Source: Comamonas granuli NBRC 101663 (lineage in GTDB: Bacteria; Pseudomonadota; Gammaproteobacteria; Burkholderiales; Burkholderiaceae_C). From it: a DNA stretch of 64,000 nucleotides. The notes under the pieces were generated by a model. The model was not told where the DNA came from, did not search any database, and saw nothing but the letters and a program-made list of their open reading frames with translations. The DNA is taken from NCBI RefSeq assembly GCF_000739995.1, contig NZ_BBJX01000007.1:1-64000 (forward strand). Reading direction: 5' to 3'. Both the position numbers and the translations under genes were made by a program. Positions 38,218 to 46,666 of the stretch are shown in pieces. Each line of letters starts with the position of its first letter. Positions within the stretch are counted from its first letter, which is position 1.

Positions 38218-38707
38218 GCGATTCTGGCCGTGCGGTCGCGGGCGCCATCTCGGCGCGGCGCGCCTGTACCCAGGCCTGTACCTGCGGCAGGGCCTGGGCC
38301 AGGTGCTCGCGGGCGGCCGGGCTCAGGCCGGCACCCAGGGCGAAGCACTGGCCCTCCAGGGCCAGTTGCCAGGCGGCGGGCAGGGCCAGGCCCAGGCTCT
38401 GGGCCACCTGCAGCACTTCGGGGGCGGACAGCGCGTGGCTGTGCCTGGGCGCCTGCAGGGCGGCCAGCAGCGGGTACAGCGCCACCCCGTCCACCGCGCC
38501 CGGGTGCGCGGCATCGGCGAACAGCACGGCGTGGCGGTCGGCCAGGTCGAGGGCATGCTCCACCTGGAGCTGGAAGTCGCTGAGCAACTCCACATCGCCC
38601 TGGGCGGGCAGGCCGCAGGCCTCGAGCTGCTGCAGCAGCTCCGGACCCAGGGCGTCGTCCCCGCGGCTCGGGTTGCCCACCGCCAGCACGAGCAGGGGCG
38701 GGCGCAT
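38141..38707 (-). CDS. hoxW: Hydrogenase maturation protease HoxW
   Basis: 188 aa. [20 protein letters not shown] is the opening motif of HybD/HoxW-type endopeptidases, with acidic residues that recognise bound Ni. [20 protein letters not shown] follows. It removes the C-terminal peptide from HoxH after nickel insertion. The start overlaps the hoxH stop by 1 nt (TGATG). The C-terminal ~35 residues are Pro/Ala-rich, look unconserved, and run 77 nt into the convergent GGDEF-EAL gene. Confidence 0.87.
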   Translation of the reverse strand: MRPPLLVLAVGNPSRGDDALGPELLQQLEACGLPAQGDVELLSDFQLQVEHALDLADRHAVLFADAAHPGAVDGVALYPLLAALQAPRHSHALSAPEVLQVAQSLGLALPAAWQLALEGQCFALGAGLSPAAREHLAQALPQVQAWVQARRAEMAPATARPESLRATPPPAPGAGGCARTVPVRAEDG

Positions 38708-40224
38708 CAGGCCGTACCTGGCCCGGGCAGGCGGGCGATGCGTTCGGTGCGGCCGTCGCCATGGCGCAGTGCGGCATCGAGCACCTGCCCCGCAGCATCG
38801 AGCACCTGCACCTGCAGGGGCATGCGGCCCAGGGCGTGGGTGGCGCAGCTCAGGCAGGGGTCGTAGGCGCGGATGGCCACCTCGATGCGGTTGAGCAGGC
38901 CCTCGGTGATGGCACGCCCATCGAAATAGGTCCGCGCGACCGCGCGTACCGACTCGTTCATGGCCTGGTTGTTGTGCGTGGTGCTGACGATGAGATTGCA
39001 CCAGCGCACCAGGTCGTCGTCGCCGAGCGTGTAGTGGTGGATCAGCGTGCCGCGCGGCGCCTCGATCACACCCACGCCGCTGCGTTCGCCGCCGGGCTGC
39101 GGCGGCAGGGGGGCGGTCAGCGCACCGCCGAGCAAGGCCTCGTCCTGCAGCAGGTCGGCGATCACCTCCATGGCGTGCAGCATCTCGATCATGCGCGCCC
39201 AATGCGTGGCCAGCAGTGCGTGCACCGGGCCGTGCGCCAGCAGGCGCTGGCGGGCGTGTTCGGCGCGCGGCGTGGGGATGCGGCTGCAGGTGTGCATGCG
39301 GGCCAGCGGGCCCACGCGGTACCAGCCGGCCTCGCGTCCGAGCGCACGCAGGTAGGGGAACTTCATGTAGGTCCAGGGCTCGGCGGCCTCTTCGATCAGG
39401 CCCAGGTAGTCCTGCACGTCCACGCCGTCGTGCAGGACGGTGCCGTCGGCCTCGCACACGCGCAGGTGGCCGTCGTAGAGATCCATCGCACCGCCCGCGC
39501 CCACGATGGACATCCAGCGCGAGCGCACGTGGCCGAACTGCGCATACAGCTCCGGGTCCTGGGCGTGCAGGCGTGCGATCAGGGCCACGGCCTGCTCGCA
39601 CCAGTCCAGCATCTGCGGCACCTGGGCGGCCAGGGCGTCGCGTTCGGCGCGCGTGGGGTGGCGGTTCACCCCACCGGGGATGGAGCCCGTGCCATGCACC
39701 CGCTTGCCGCTGGTGATGCGGATCACCTCCTGGCCGAACTTGCGCAGCAGCACGCCCTGGCGCGCGATGTCCGGGTGCGCCGCGGCCACGCCGAGGATGT
39801 GGCGCTGAGTGGCGTCGCTGTCAAAGCCCAGCAGCAGATCGGGCGAGGCGAGGTGAAAGAAATGCAGGGCGTGCGATTGCAGGATTTGCCCGTGGTGCAT
39901 GAGCCGGCGCACGGCATCGGCCGTGGGCGGCACGGCGCGTATGCCCAGGGCCCGGTCCAGGGCCTTGCTCGCGGCCAGGTGGTGCGAGACCGGGCAGATG
40001 CCGCACAGGCGCTGCACCATGACCGGCACCTCCCAGTAGGGGCGCCCGGCGATGAAGCTCTCGAAGCCGCGGAACTCGACGATGTGCAGGCGCGCCTGCT
40101 GCACGCGGCCGTGCGCGTCCAGCAGCAGCGTGACCTTGCCATGGCCTTCCACGCGCGAGACCGGGTCGATGACCACGCGCCGGGGGGCAGGCGGGATGGG
40201 CGAGGGGGAGATGGGGGCGTTCAT
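38707..40224 (-). CDS. hoxH: NAD-reducing hydrogenase large subunit HoxH
   Basis: 505 aa catalytic subunit carrying the NiFe(CN)2CO site. Ni/Fe ligands are C74 and C77 in QRLCGICPVSHH, and C457 and C460 in DPCLSCATHALG. The protease site should be after H463, which would release about 42 residues, longer than the 24 known for Cupriavidus necator HoxH. VIDPVSRVEGHGKVTL is the conserved start. The gene overlaps hoxY and hoxW by 1 nt each. Group 3d bidirectional, oxygen-tolerant type is the expected class. Confidence 0.95.
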   Translation of the reverse strand: MNAPISPSPIPPAPRRVVIDPVSRVEGHGKVTLLLDAHGRVQQARLHIVEFRGFESFIAGRPYWEVPVMVQRLCGICPVSHHLAASKALDRALGIRAVPPTADAVRRLMHHGQILQSHALHFFHLASPDLLLGFDSDATQRHILGVAAAHPDIARQGVLLRKFGQEVIRITSGKRVHGTGSIPGGVNRHPTRAERDALAAQVPQMLDWCEQAVALIARLHAQDPELYAQFGHVRSRWMSIVGAGGAMDLYDGHLRVCEADGTVLHDGVDVQDYLGLIEEAAEPWTYMKFPYLRALGREAGWYRVGPLARMHTCSRIPTPRAEHARQRLLAHGPVHALLATHWARMIEMLHAMEVIADLLQDEALLGGALTAPLPPQPGGERSGVGVIEAPRGTLIHHYTLGDDDLVRWCNLIVSTTHNNQAMNESVRAVARTYFDGRAITEGLLNRIEVAIRAYDPCLSCATHALGRMPLQVQVLDAAGQVLDAALRHGDGRTERIARLPGPGTA

Positions 40225-40781
40225 CAGTCGAAACGGATCTCGGCCGGGTCGGCGTGCGGCGTGCGCCCCTCGATGAGCGCGGACAGCAAGGCATATATGG
40301 CGTCCGCGCTGGGCGGGCAGCCCGGCAGGTAGTGGTCTACATGCACCACCTCGTGCAGGGCGTGTACCTGGGCCAGCGGCAGGGGCAGTTCGGGGTCGCT
40401 GGGCATGCTGCTGTCCGCTGCCAGGCCCGGGCGGTTGCGATAGACCTCGACCAGGATCTGCCCTATGTCCAGTGCATTGCGCTGCGCCGGCAGGCCGCCG
40501 TTGATGGCACAGGCGCCCACGGCCACCAGCACCTTGCAGCGCGCGCGGAACAGGCGCAGCACCTGCACGTTCTCGCTATTGCACAGGCCGCCCTCGACGA
40601 GGCCGACGTCGCAGGGACCCAGCGCCTTGATGTCGGTGAACGGGGAGCGGTCGAACACCATGCGCTCGGCCAGGGGGAACAGGCGCTCGTCGATGTCCAG
40701 CAGCGACATGTGGCAGCCGAAACAGCCCGCCAGCGAGACCGTGGCCACGCGCAGGCGCCGGGGTTCTTCAATGGGCGTCAT
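40224..40781 (-). CDS. hoxY: NAD-reducing hydrogenase small subunit HoxY
   Basis: 185 aa small subunit that holds the [4Fe-4S] cluster next to the active site. Ligand Cys lie in SLAGCFGCHMSLLDI, VEGGLCNSENV, AVGACAINGGLP and LPGCPPSADAIY. It has no Tat signal, in line with a cytoplasmic enzyme. It overlaps hoxU by 14 nt and hoxH by 1 nt. Confidence 0.95.
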   Translation of the reverse strand: MTPIEEPRRLRVATVSLAGCFGCHMSLLDIDERLFPLAERMVFDRSPFTDIKALGPCDVGLVEGGLCNSENVQVLRLFRARCKVLVAVGACAINGGLPAQRNALDIGQILVEVYRNRPGLAADSSMPSDPELPLPLAQVHALHEVVHVDHYLPGCPPSADAIYALLSALIEGRTPHADPAEIRFD

Positions 40782-41487
40782 CGCGGTCCCCGGACGCGCT
40801 GGCCGGCGCCTCGGGTGGCGCTGCGCTGTCGTAGCGCCGTGCCCCCAGGGGCACGGCAAAGCCGCGCCGCTTGGGCAGGATGGCACCCACCGGGCAGATG
40901 CGTGCCGCCAGGTCGCTGGCCTGCAGGGCGCTGTCGCCCAGCCGCCCGCTGGGCGCGTTGACCAGCAGCCGCGTGCTGGCGCCGTAGCCGCCGATGGCAA
41001 ACACATTCTTGCCGTCGGCTTCGTGGCTGGCGCGCACGCACAGCTTGCACAGAATGCAGCGGTTATGGTCCAGCCAGAGGTCCGGGTGGCTGGCGTCCAC
41101 CGGGCGTTGCGGGGCCAGCAGCTCGAAGTGCATGTCCGCCATGCCCAGGGCGTAGGCCGTGGCCTGCAGATCGCAGTCGCCGCTTTTTTCGCAGCCGGGG
41201 CAGAAGTGGTTGCCCTCGACGAACAGCATCTGCGTGAGCCGCAGCCGCCGGGCGTCGAGTTCGGCCGTGCGGTTCTCGACCACCTGGCCGGCCTGCGCAT
41301 GCGTGGTGCAGGCGGCGGCCAGGCGGCCATCGACGCGCACTGTGCACAGGCGGCAGGCGCCGCTCGGGCCCAGGCGTGCATCCCAGCACAGGTGGGCGAT
41401 GGACTGGCCCGCGCGCTGGGCCGCGGCCATTAGCGTGTCGCCCGCGGCAAAGGGCACGGGGGTGCCGTCGAGCAGGAAGTGGCTCAT
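40768..41487 (-). CDS. hoxU: NAD-reducing hydrogenase diaphorase subunit HoxU
   Basis: 239 aa, homologous to the N-terminus of NuoG. A [2Fe-2S] site is in CWDARLGPSGACRLC, a His-Cys3 [4Fe-4S] site in HFCPGCEKSGDC, and a further [4Fe-4S] site in CILCKLC with ICPVGAILPK. It passes electrons from HoxYH to HoxF. ATGA overlap with hoxF upstream and 14-nt overlap with hoxY downstream. Confidence 0.95.
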   Translation of the reverse strand: MSHFLLDGTPVPFAAGDTLMAAAQRAGQSIAHLCWDARLGPSGACRLCTVRVDGRLAAACTTHAQAGQVVENRTAELDARRLRLTQMLFVEGNHFCPGCEKSGDCDLQATAYALGMADMHFELLAPQRPVDASHPDLWLDHNRCILCKLCVRASHEADGKNVFAIGGYGASTRLLVNAPSGRLGDSALQASDLAARICPVGAILPKRRGFAVPLGARRYDSAAPPEAPASASGDRDDAH

Positions 41488-43286
41488 TCGTGCTGCTCCA
41501 GGTGGGCGTGCGCATCGTCCCGGCCGGTGGCGCGCCGGGCGCTCTCGAGTTCGGCATCCAGGTCGAAGCCGGGGACGAAGCTGTGCTGGCGCAGGCGCCG
41601 GGCGTAGGCCGGACCAAAGCGCTGCAGCGTGTCGCGCAGCGCGCGCGTGCTGCTGGCGCCCAGGCCGCAGTGCGTGGTGCCCTGCATCAGGGCGTCCAGG
41701 CCGTCGAGTTCGGCGCGGTCCCAGACGGAGCCCAGGCCGGCGGCGAGCTTGTCCATGCGCCGCAGCACGAGCTGCGTGCCCACGCGGCACGGGGTGCAAA
41801 AACCGCAGCTCTCGTGCGCGAAGAACCGGGCAAAGCTGTGCGCCACCTCGAACATGTCGCGCGAGCGGTCGAACACCGTGAACGCGCCTGCCGTGGGCAG
41901 GTCTTCAAAGCACAGGCGGCGGTCGAATTCGGGCGCGGCAATGCAGGTGCCCGACGGGCCGCCCACCTGCACGGCCTGGGTCGCGTGCGCGCCGCAGTCG
42001 TGCAGCACCTGCGCCACGGACACGCCCAGGGGGTACTCGTAGATGCCGGGGCGCGCGCAGTCGCCGCTCACGGAGTGCAGGCGCGTGCCGCTGCTGTGCT
42101 GCGTGCCGCGCGCGCTCCACCAGGCGTCCCCGTGCTGGGCGATGCGGGCGGCCGCGCAGAAGGTCTCCACGTTGTTGACGATGGTGGGCTGCCCCAGGTA
42201 GCCCTGTTCGACCGGAAACGGCGGGCGGATGCGCGGCGTGCCGCGCTTGCCCTCCAGCGACTCGATGAGCGCGCTCTCCTCGCCGCAGACGTAGGCGCCC
42301 GCGCCCACATGGATGGCGATGTCGAAGTCGAAGCCCGCGCAGCCCAGGATGTGGCGGCCCAGCAGGCCCCGGGCGCGGCGGCGCGCGAGCACGGCCTGCA
42401 GCGATGCGAGCAGGAAGCGGTATTCGCCGCGCAGGTACATCAGGCCCTGGCGCGCGCCGAGCAGGCGGGCCGCGACGGTCATGCCCTCGAACACGGTATC
42501 GGCCTGGCGCTGCAGCAGCACCCGGTCCTTGAAGGTGCCGGGCTCGCCCTCGTCGGCGTTGCATACCACCACGCGCGTGGCGCCGGCAGCGAGCGGCGCC
42601 GCGCGGCACAGTGCCCACTTGCGCGCCGTGGCAAAGCCCGCGCCGCCGCGCCCGCGCAGCCGCGAGGCCTCCAGCGCGTCCAGCGTGGCCTGCGCGCCAC
42701 GCCCCACGGTGGCCTGCAAGGCCTCGCCCCGCAGGGGCGGACTGCCCAGCAGCACATCGGCCCGCTGGATGTTGTCGTCCACCTGCATCCACTCGGCCGG
42801 CCAGTCCGGCACGGGCACCTGGCCCAGCACCAGATCGGCCAACTGGCGCACGCGCTCGCCGTCCATGCGCGTGAGCACCTGGTGCTGGTTGACGAGCAGG
42901 GCCGGCCCCTGGTCCGCCAGGCCGGTGCAGGAAGTGGTGCCCACGCTGGCCAGAGCGTCGGCACGCACCTGGCCTGGGGCTAGCTCCAGGCGCGCGCACA
43001 AGGCCTGCGCCAGGGCGCGGCTGCCGCGCATGCGGTCGGTGATGTGGTCGCTCCACAACAGGTGGTAGCGGCCCACGGGCTGCAGGTGGAAAAAGCGGTA
43101 GAAGCTGGCGACGCCCTCGACGACGGCCGGCGTCAGGCCCAGGCCCTGCGCCACCTGGGCCAGCACCGGCCGCGGCAGCCAGCCGGTATGCTCTTGCACC
43201 GCGCGCAGGATTTGCACCAGCGCATCGCGCCGGTGGCGGTGCTGGCGCAAGGCGCGGGTGACGGCTGCGGCAGGGGTGGCGTGCAT
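41484..43286 (-). CDS. hoxF: NAD-reducing hydrogenase diaphorase subunit HoxF
   Basis: 600 aa from the ATG at 43286. An in-frame TTG at 43304 is possible; neither has a clear Shine-Dalgarno. The N-terminal ~150 residues are NuoE-like (SFYRFFHLQPVGRYHLLWSD), the rest NuoF-like with the NAD site RGRGGAGFATARKW, FMN site VVCNADEGEPGTFKDRVL and GAGAYVCGEESALIESLEGK, and the [4Fe-4S] ligands ESCGFCTPCRVGT and HCGLG. HoxF is where NAD+ is reduced. It is first in the hoxFUYHW operon, divergent from a GGDEF/EAL gene. Confidence 0.95.
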   Translation of the reverse strand: MHATPAAAVTRALRQHRHRRDALVQILRAVQEHTGWLPRPVLAQVAQGLGLTPAVVEGVASFYRFFHLQPVGRYHLLWSDHITDRMRGSRALAQALCARLELAPGQVRADALASVGTTSCTGLADQGPALLVNQHQVLTRMDGERVRQLADLVLGQVPVPDWPAEWMQVDDNIQRADVLLGSPPLRGEALQATVGRGAQATLDALEASRLRGRGGAGFATARKWALCRAAPLAAGATRVVVCNADEGEPGTFKDRVLLQRQADTVFEGMTVAARLLGARQGLMYLRGEYRFLLASLQAVLARRRARGLLGRHILGCAGFDFDIAIHVGAGAYVCGEESALIESLEGKRGTPRIRPPFPVEQGYLGQPTIVNNVETFCAAARIAQHGDAWWSARGTQHSSGTRLHSVSGDCARPGIYEYPLGVSVAQVLHDCGAHATQAVQVGGPSGTCIAAPEFDRRLCFEDLPTAGAFTVFDRSRDMFEVAHSFARFFAHESCGFCTPCRVGTQLVLRRMDKLAAGLGSVWDRAELDGLDALMQGTTHCGLGASSTRALRDTLQRFGPAYARRLRQHSFVPGFDLDAELESARRATGRDDAHAHLEQHE

Positions 43287-43355
43287 GGCGTGGTGCAGGC
43301 GCAATAGGGTGTGTTCTGCAGTGTAGGGGCGATTGTGCGCCCTGGGTAGACAGGA

Positions 43356-43383
43356 CGCATAATGCCTTTCGTCTCTGTGTCAA
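43356..43383 (-). promoter_or_regulatory. Sigma-70-like promoter candidate for hoxFUYHW
   Basis: On the minus strand, a perfect TTGACA (43383-43378) is followed after 16 bases by TATGCG (43361-43356), which would start transcription about 60 nt before hoxF. No -24/-12 site was found in the spacer. On the plus strand the same stretch contains CATAAT with a poor -35, which might serve the divergent GGDEF/EAL gene. Confidence 0.4.
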
Positions 43384-43411
43384 CGCCGCTCGCGACCCTC
43401 GCCGGCTACTT

Positions 43412-46400
43412 TTGTTCCGCATTCTGGGCCGTGATGTGAAACCATTGTTCGTGCACCAGCTTCCTATCGGCCAGCGCATTGCTCTTGCGCTGGCCCTGCC
43501 CATCGCGGGGTTGCTCTTCTTCGCCTTTTGGGTCTTGCTGGGCCAGCAGCGCGTGGCCGGGGAGATGCGCGCCTTGCGCGAAATGGCCGAACTGGCCACG
43601 GCCGTGAGCCGCCTGGTGCACGAGCTGCAGCGCGAGCGCGGTCTGTCGGCGGCCTTTCTGGGGACCCAGGGGAACGATTTCGCCGAGTGGCGTGCGGCGC
43701 AGCAAACGCAGACCGACGCCCAGTTGACCCAGTACGAGGAGGCCTTGCAGGCCGATGGCCTGGGCCGCTTCGATGCCTTGCTGGGCCCGCGCCTGGATCG
43801 GGCACGCGAGCAACTCACGCTGCTGGGGGCATGGCGTGCCCAGGCCGGACAGCTGCAGGTGAGTGACGAGGAGCAGACCGCGCGCTACAGCGCCGCCATC
43901 CATGAGCTCATTGCCATCGTGCGCGAAATGCACCTGGTGGGCGCGCTGCCCTGGGCGTCGCGCGCCATCGGCGCCTATGTGAGCCTCATGCAGGCCAAGG
44001 AACTCGCGGGCATGGAGCGTGCGGTCGGGGCCATGTACTTCGCTGCGCCCCGGGCGCAAGCCTCTGCGCGCGAGGCCTTCGTGGCCCTGGCCAGCCGCCA
44101 GTCCCTGTACCTGGAGCAGTTCCGCACCCAGGCCGATCCGCCGCAGGTGGCGCTGCTCGATACCTTGCTGGCCGATTTGCGGCTGGCCGAGATCGAGCGC
44201 ATGCGCGCCCAGGTGCATGTGCGTGCCCCGGCCGCGCAGCGTGCGGGCGGCAGCGCCGCGCTGCAGTGGTTCGATGCCATGACCTGGAAGATCGACCAGT
44301 TCCAGCAGGTCGAGGCCCGCGTGGCGCAGGACCTGGTGGCCGCCTCGCGCGAGGCGGAGCGCGCGGCGGGCCAGGCGGTGTTCTCCGCCGGCCTGGTGGT
44401 GCTGCTGGTGCTGGGCCTGGCGATGGTGCTGGCCGGCGCGCTGGCGCGCGGCATCATCCTGCCGATCCGCCGCATCACCGAGGCCATGAACCGCCTGGCC
44501 GCGCCCGATGCGCGCGATGCGCACGTGCCCATCCTGGACCAGGAGCGCGGCGACGAGATCGGCGACATGGCGCGTGCCACGCTGGTGTTCCGTGACAATG
44601 TGGCGCGCATCGCCCAGGCCGAGGAGCGGCTGCGCAGCGCCCTGGCCCTGCGCCTGCACCACGAGGCGCTGCAGGCCATCTCCCAGGGGGTGCTCATCGT
44701 GGACGCCCAGGGCCTGGTCACCTTCTGCAACCCTGCGCTGTGCGCCATCACGGGCCGTGCGCTGCAGGACATCGTGGGCCAGGCGCCCGATTTCCTCTGG
44801 GGCGATGAGCGTGCGCGTGCCCAGTTGTGGGAGGGGGCCGCAGGCCAGCCCTGCGTGGGCCAGGGCCAGCGCCGCGACGGCACGCCGTTCTGGTTCGAGG
44901 CGGTGGTCAACCCCGTGCAGGACGGCGAGGGCGGGGCCACGCACCGCGTCGTCGTGCTGCGCGACATCACCGAGAGCCGCCGCGTGGAGCAGGAAATGCG
45001 CATCGCCGCCACGGCGTTCGAGTCGCTGCACGGCATGATCGTCACCGATGCGCAGACCCACATCCTGCGCGTGAACCGCGCCTTCACCGCGATGACGGGC
45101 TACGGCGCCGAGGAAGTGGTGGGGCGCAAGCCGTCGATGTTCCAGTCCGGCCGCCACGATGCGCAGTTCTACGCCGACATGTGGCGCGCGCTCAAGGAGC
45201 GCGGCGCGTGGTTCGGCGAGATCTGGGACCGGCGCAAGGACGGCGCCATCTACCCGCTGCTGCAAAGCATTTCCGCCGTGCGCAACGACGAGGGACAGGT
45301 GACGCACTACGTGGCCGCCTTCGCCGACATCAGCGAGCGCAAGGAGGCCGAGGAAAAGATCCGCCACCTGGCGTTCTACGACCCGCTCACGCACCTGCCC
45401 AACCGGCGCCTGCTGCTCGACCGCCTGCAGCACGCCATGGCGCTGAGCGAGCGCATGGGCAGCCATGGGGCGCTGATGTTCATCGACCTGGACCAGTTCA
45501 AGTCGCTCAACGACACCCTGGGCCACGACGTGGGCGACCTGCTGCTGACCGAGGTGGCGCGGCGCCTGCAGGAGACCGTGCGCGCCAGCGACACGGCGGC
45601 GCGCCAGGGGGGCGACGAGTTCGTCGTCATGCTCGAAGACCTCGCCCCCGATGCGGTCGAGGCCGGCGCCCAGGCGCGCGCCGTGGCCGAGAAGCTGCTC
45701 GCCGTGCTCAACCAGCCCTACCAGCTCGCCGGCCGCGAACTGCGCAACACCCCGAGCATTGGCGTGACGCTGTTCCGCGGCCAGGAGACCAGCCTGGACG
45801 CCCTCATGCGCCAGGCCGACCTGGCCATGTACCAGTCCAAGACGGCCGGACGCAACATGCTGCATTTCTTCGACCCGCAGATGCAGGAGGCCGTCACCCA
45901 GCGCGTGCAGATGGACACCGAACTGCGTGCGGGCCTGGAGCGCGGCGAGTTCCGCCTGCACTACCAGCCCCAGGTCGATGCGCACGGGCGCATCCTGGGC
46001 GCCGAGGCCCTGCTGCGCTGGATGCACCCGCAGCGCGGCACCGTGCTGCCGGGCGAATTCATTGCCCTGGCCGAGGAGACGGGCCTGATCATTCCGCTGG
46101 GCCAGTGGGTGCTCGAGGAAGCCTGCAGGCAGCTGGCCCAATGGAGCGCCAGCGCAGCCACGGCGCCGCTGGTGCTGTCGGTGAACGTGAGCGCGCGCCA
46201 GTTCCATCAGCCCGATTTCATCGCCGGCGTGCTCCAGGCGCTGCAGCAGACGGGCGCCCCGGCCACGCGCCTGCGCCTGGAGCTGACCGAGAGCCTCATG
46301 CTGCACGACGTGGAGGGCGTGATCGCCAAGATGCAGGAACTGCGCGCCCATGGCGTCGGCTTTGCGCTCGACGACTTCGGCACGGGCTACTCGTCCCTGT

Positions 46401-46666
46401 CCTACCTGCGCCGCCTGCCGCTGGACGTGCTCAAGATCGACCGCGCCTTCGTGCGCGACATCGTTACCGAACCGAACGTGGCCTCCATCGCGCACGGCAT
46501 CGTGCGCCTGGGGCAGTCGCTGGGCCTGAGCGTGGTGGCCGAAGGGGTCGAGCAGCCCGGGCAGTTCGACGTACTGCAGCGCCAGGGCTGCACCGGCTAC
46601 CAGGGCTATTTGTTCGGCCGCCCCGTGCCCGCGCAGGAATTGCGCCTGCCCTCTGAGAACCTATGA
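43412..46666 (+). CDS. NIT-HAMP-PAS-PAS-GGDEF-EAL membrane sensor
   Basis: 1084 aa if the TTG at 43412 is used; GTG codons at 43436 and 43451 are alternatives. A first helix (IALALALPIAGLLFFAFWVL) is followed by a periplasmic NIT domain, nitrate/nitrite-sensing type (LVHELQRERGLSAAFLGTQG). A second helix (LVVLLVLGLAMVLAGAL), HAMP, PAS (~420-530), PAS (~535-650), GGDEF (G733-G-D-E-F, RASD inhibitory site) and EAL (E865-[19 protein letters not shown]) complete it. Both catalytic domains look intact. It may link nitrate or nitrite to cyclic-di-GMP. ATGA overlap with the next gene. Confidence 0.88.
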   Translation: MFRILGRDVKPLFVHQLPIGQRIALALALPIAGLLFFAFWVLLGQQRVAGEMRALREMAELATAVSRLVHELQRERGLSAAFLGTQGNDFAEWRAAQQTQTDAQLTQYEEALQADGLGRFDALLGPRLDRAREQLTLLGAWRAQAGQLQVSDEEQTARYSAAIHELIAIVREMHLVGALPWASRAIGAYVSLMQAKELAGMERAVGAMYFAAPRAQASAREAFVALASRQSLYLEQFRTQADPPQVALLDTLLADLRLAEIERMRAQVHVRAPAAQRAGGSAALQWFDAMTWKIDQFQQVEARVAQDLVAASREAERAAGQAVFSAGLVVLLVLGLAMVLAGALARGIILPIRRITEAMNRLAAPDARDAHVPILDQERGDEIGDMARATLVFRDNVARIAQAEERLRSALALRLHHEALQAISQGVLIVDAQGLVTFCNPALCAITGRALQDIVGQAPDFLWGDERARAQLWEGAAGQPCVGQGQRRDGTPFWFEAVVNPVQDGEGGATHRVVVLRDITESRRVEQEMRIAATAFESLHGMIVTDAQTHILRVNRAFTAMTGYGAEEVVGRKPSMFQSGRHDAQFYADMWRALKERGAWFGEIWDRRKDGAIYPLLQSISAVRNDEGQVTHYVAAFADISERKEAEEKIRHLAFYDPLTHLPNRRLLLDRLQHAMALSERMGSHGALMFIDLDQFKSLNDTLGHDVGDLLLTEVARRLQETVRASDTAARQGGDEFVVMLEDLAPDAVEAGAQARAVAEKLLAVLNQPYQLAGRELRNTPSIGVTLFRGQETSLDALMRQADLAMYQSKTAGRNMLHFFDPQMQEAVTQRVQMDTELRAGLERGEFRLHYQPQVDAHGRILGAEALLRWMHPQRGTVLPGEFIALAEETGLIIPLGQWVLEEACRQLAQWSASAATAPLVLSVNVSARQFHQPDFIAGVLQALQQTGAPATRLRLELTESLMLHDVEGVIAKMQELRAHGVGFALDDFGTGYSSLSYLRRLPLDVLKIDRAFVRDIVTEPNVASIAHGIVRLGQSLGLSVVAEGVEQPGQFDVLQRQGCTGYQGYLFGRPVPAQELRLPSENL

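Noticed and set aside
43287-43411. Sigma-54 promoter before hoxF
   Set aside because: No GG-N10-GC with a reasonable flanking match was found on the minus strand. A sigma-70-like pair with a perfect -35 fits better.
43406-46495. Very long open frame on the minus strand (over 1000 codons) opposite the GGDEF/EAL gene, and similar ones at 21114-23972 and 2954-5062
   Set aside because: Third-position GC bias in GC-rich genes keeps the opposite strand free of stops. The translations are low-complexity, His/Gln/Arg/Val-rich and have no family signature, while the other strand encodes clear domains.
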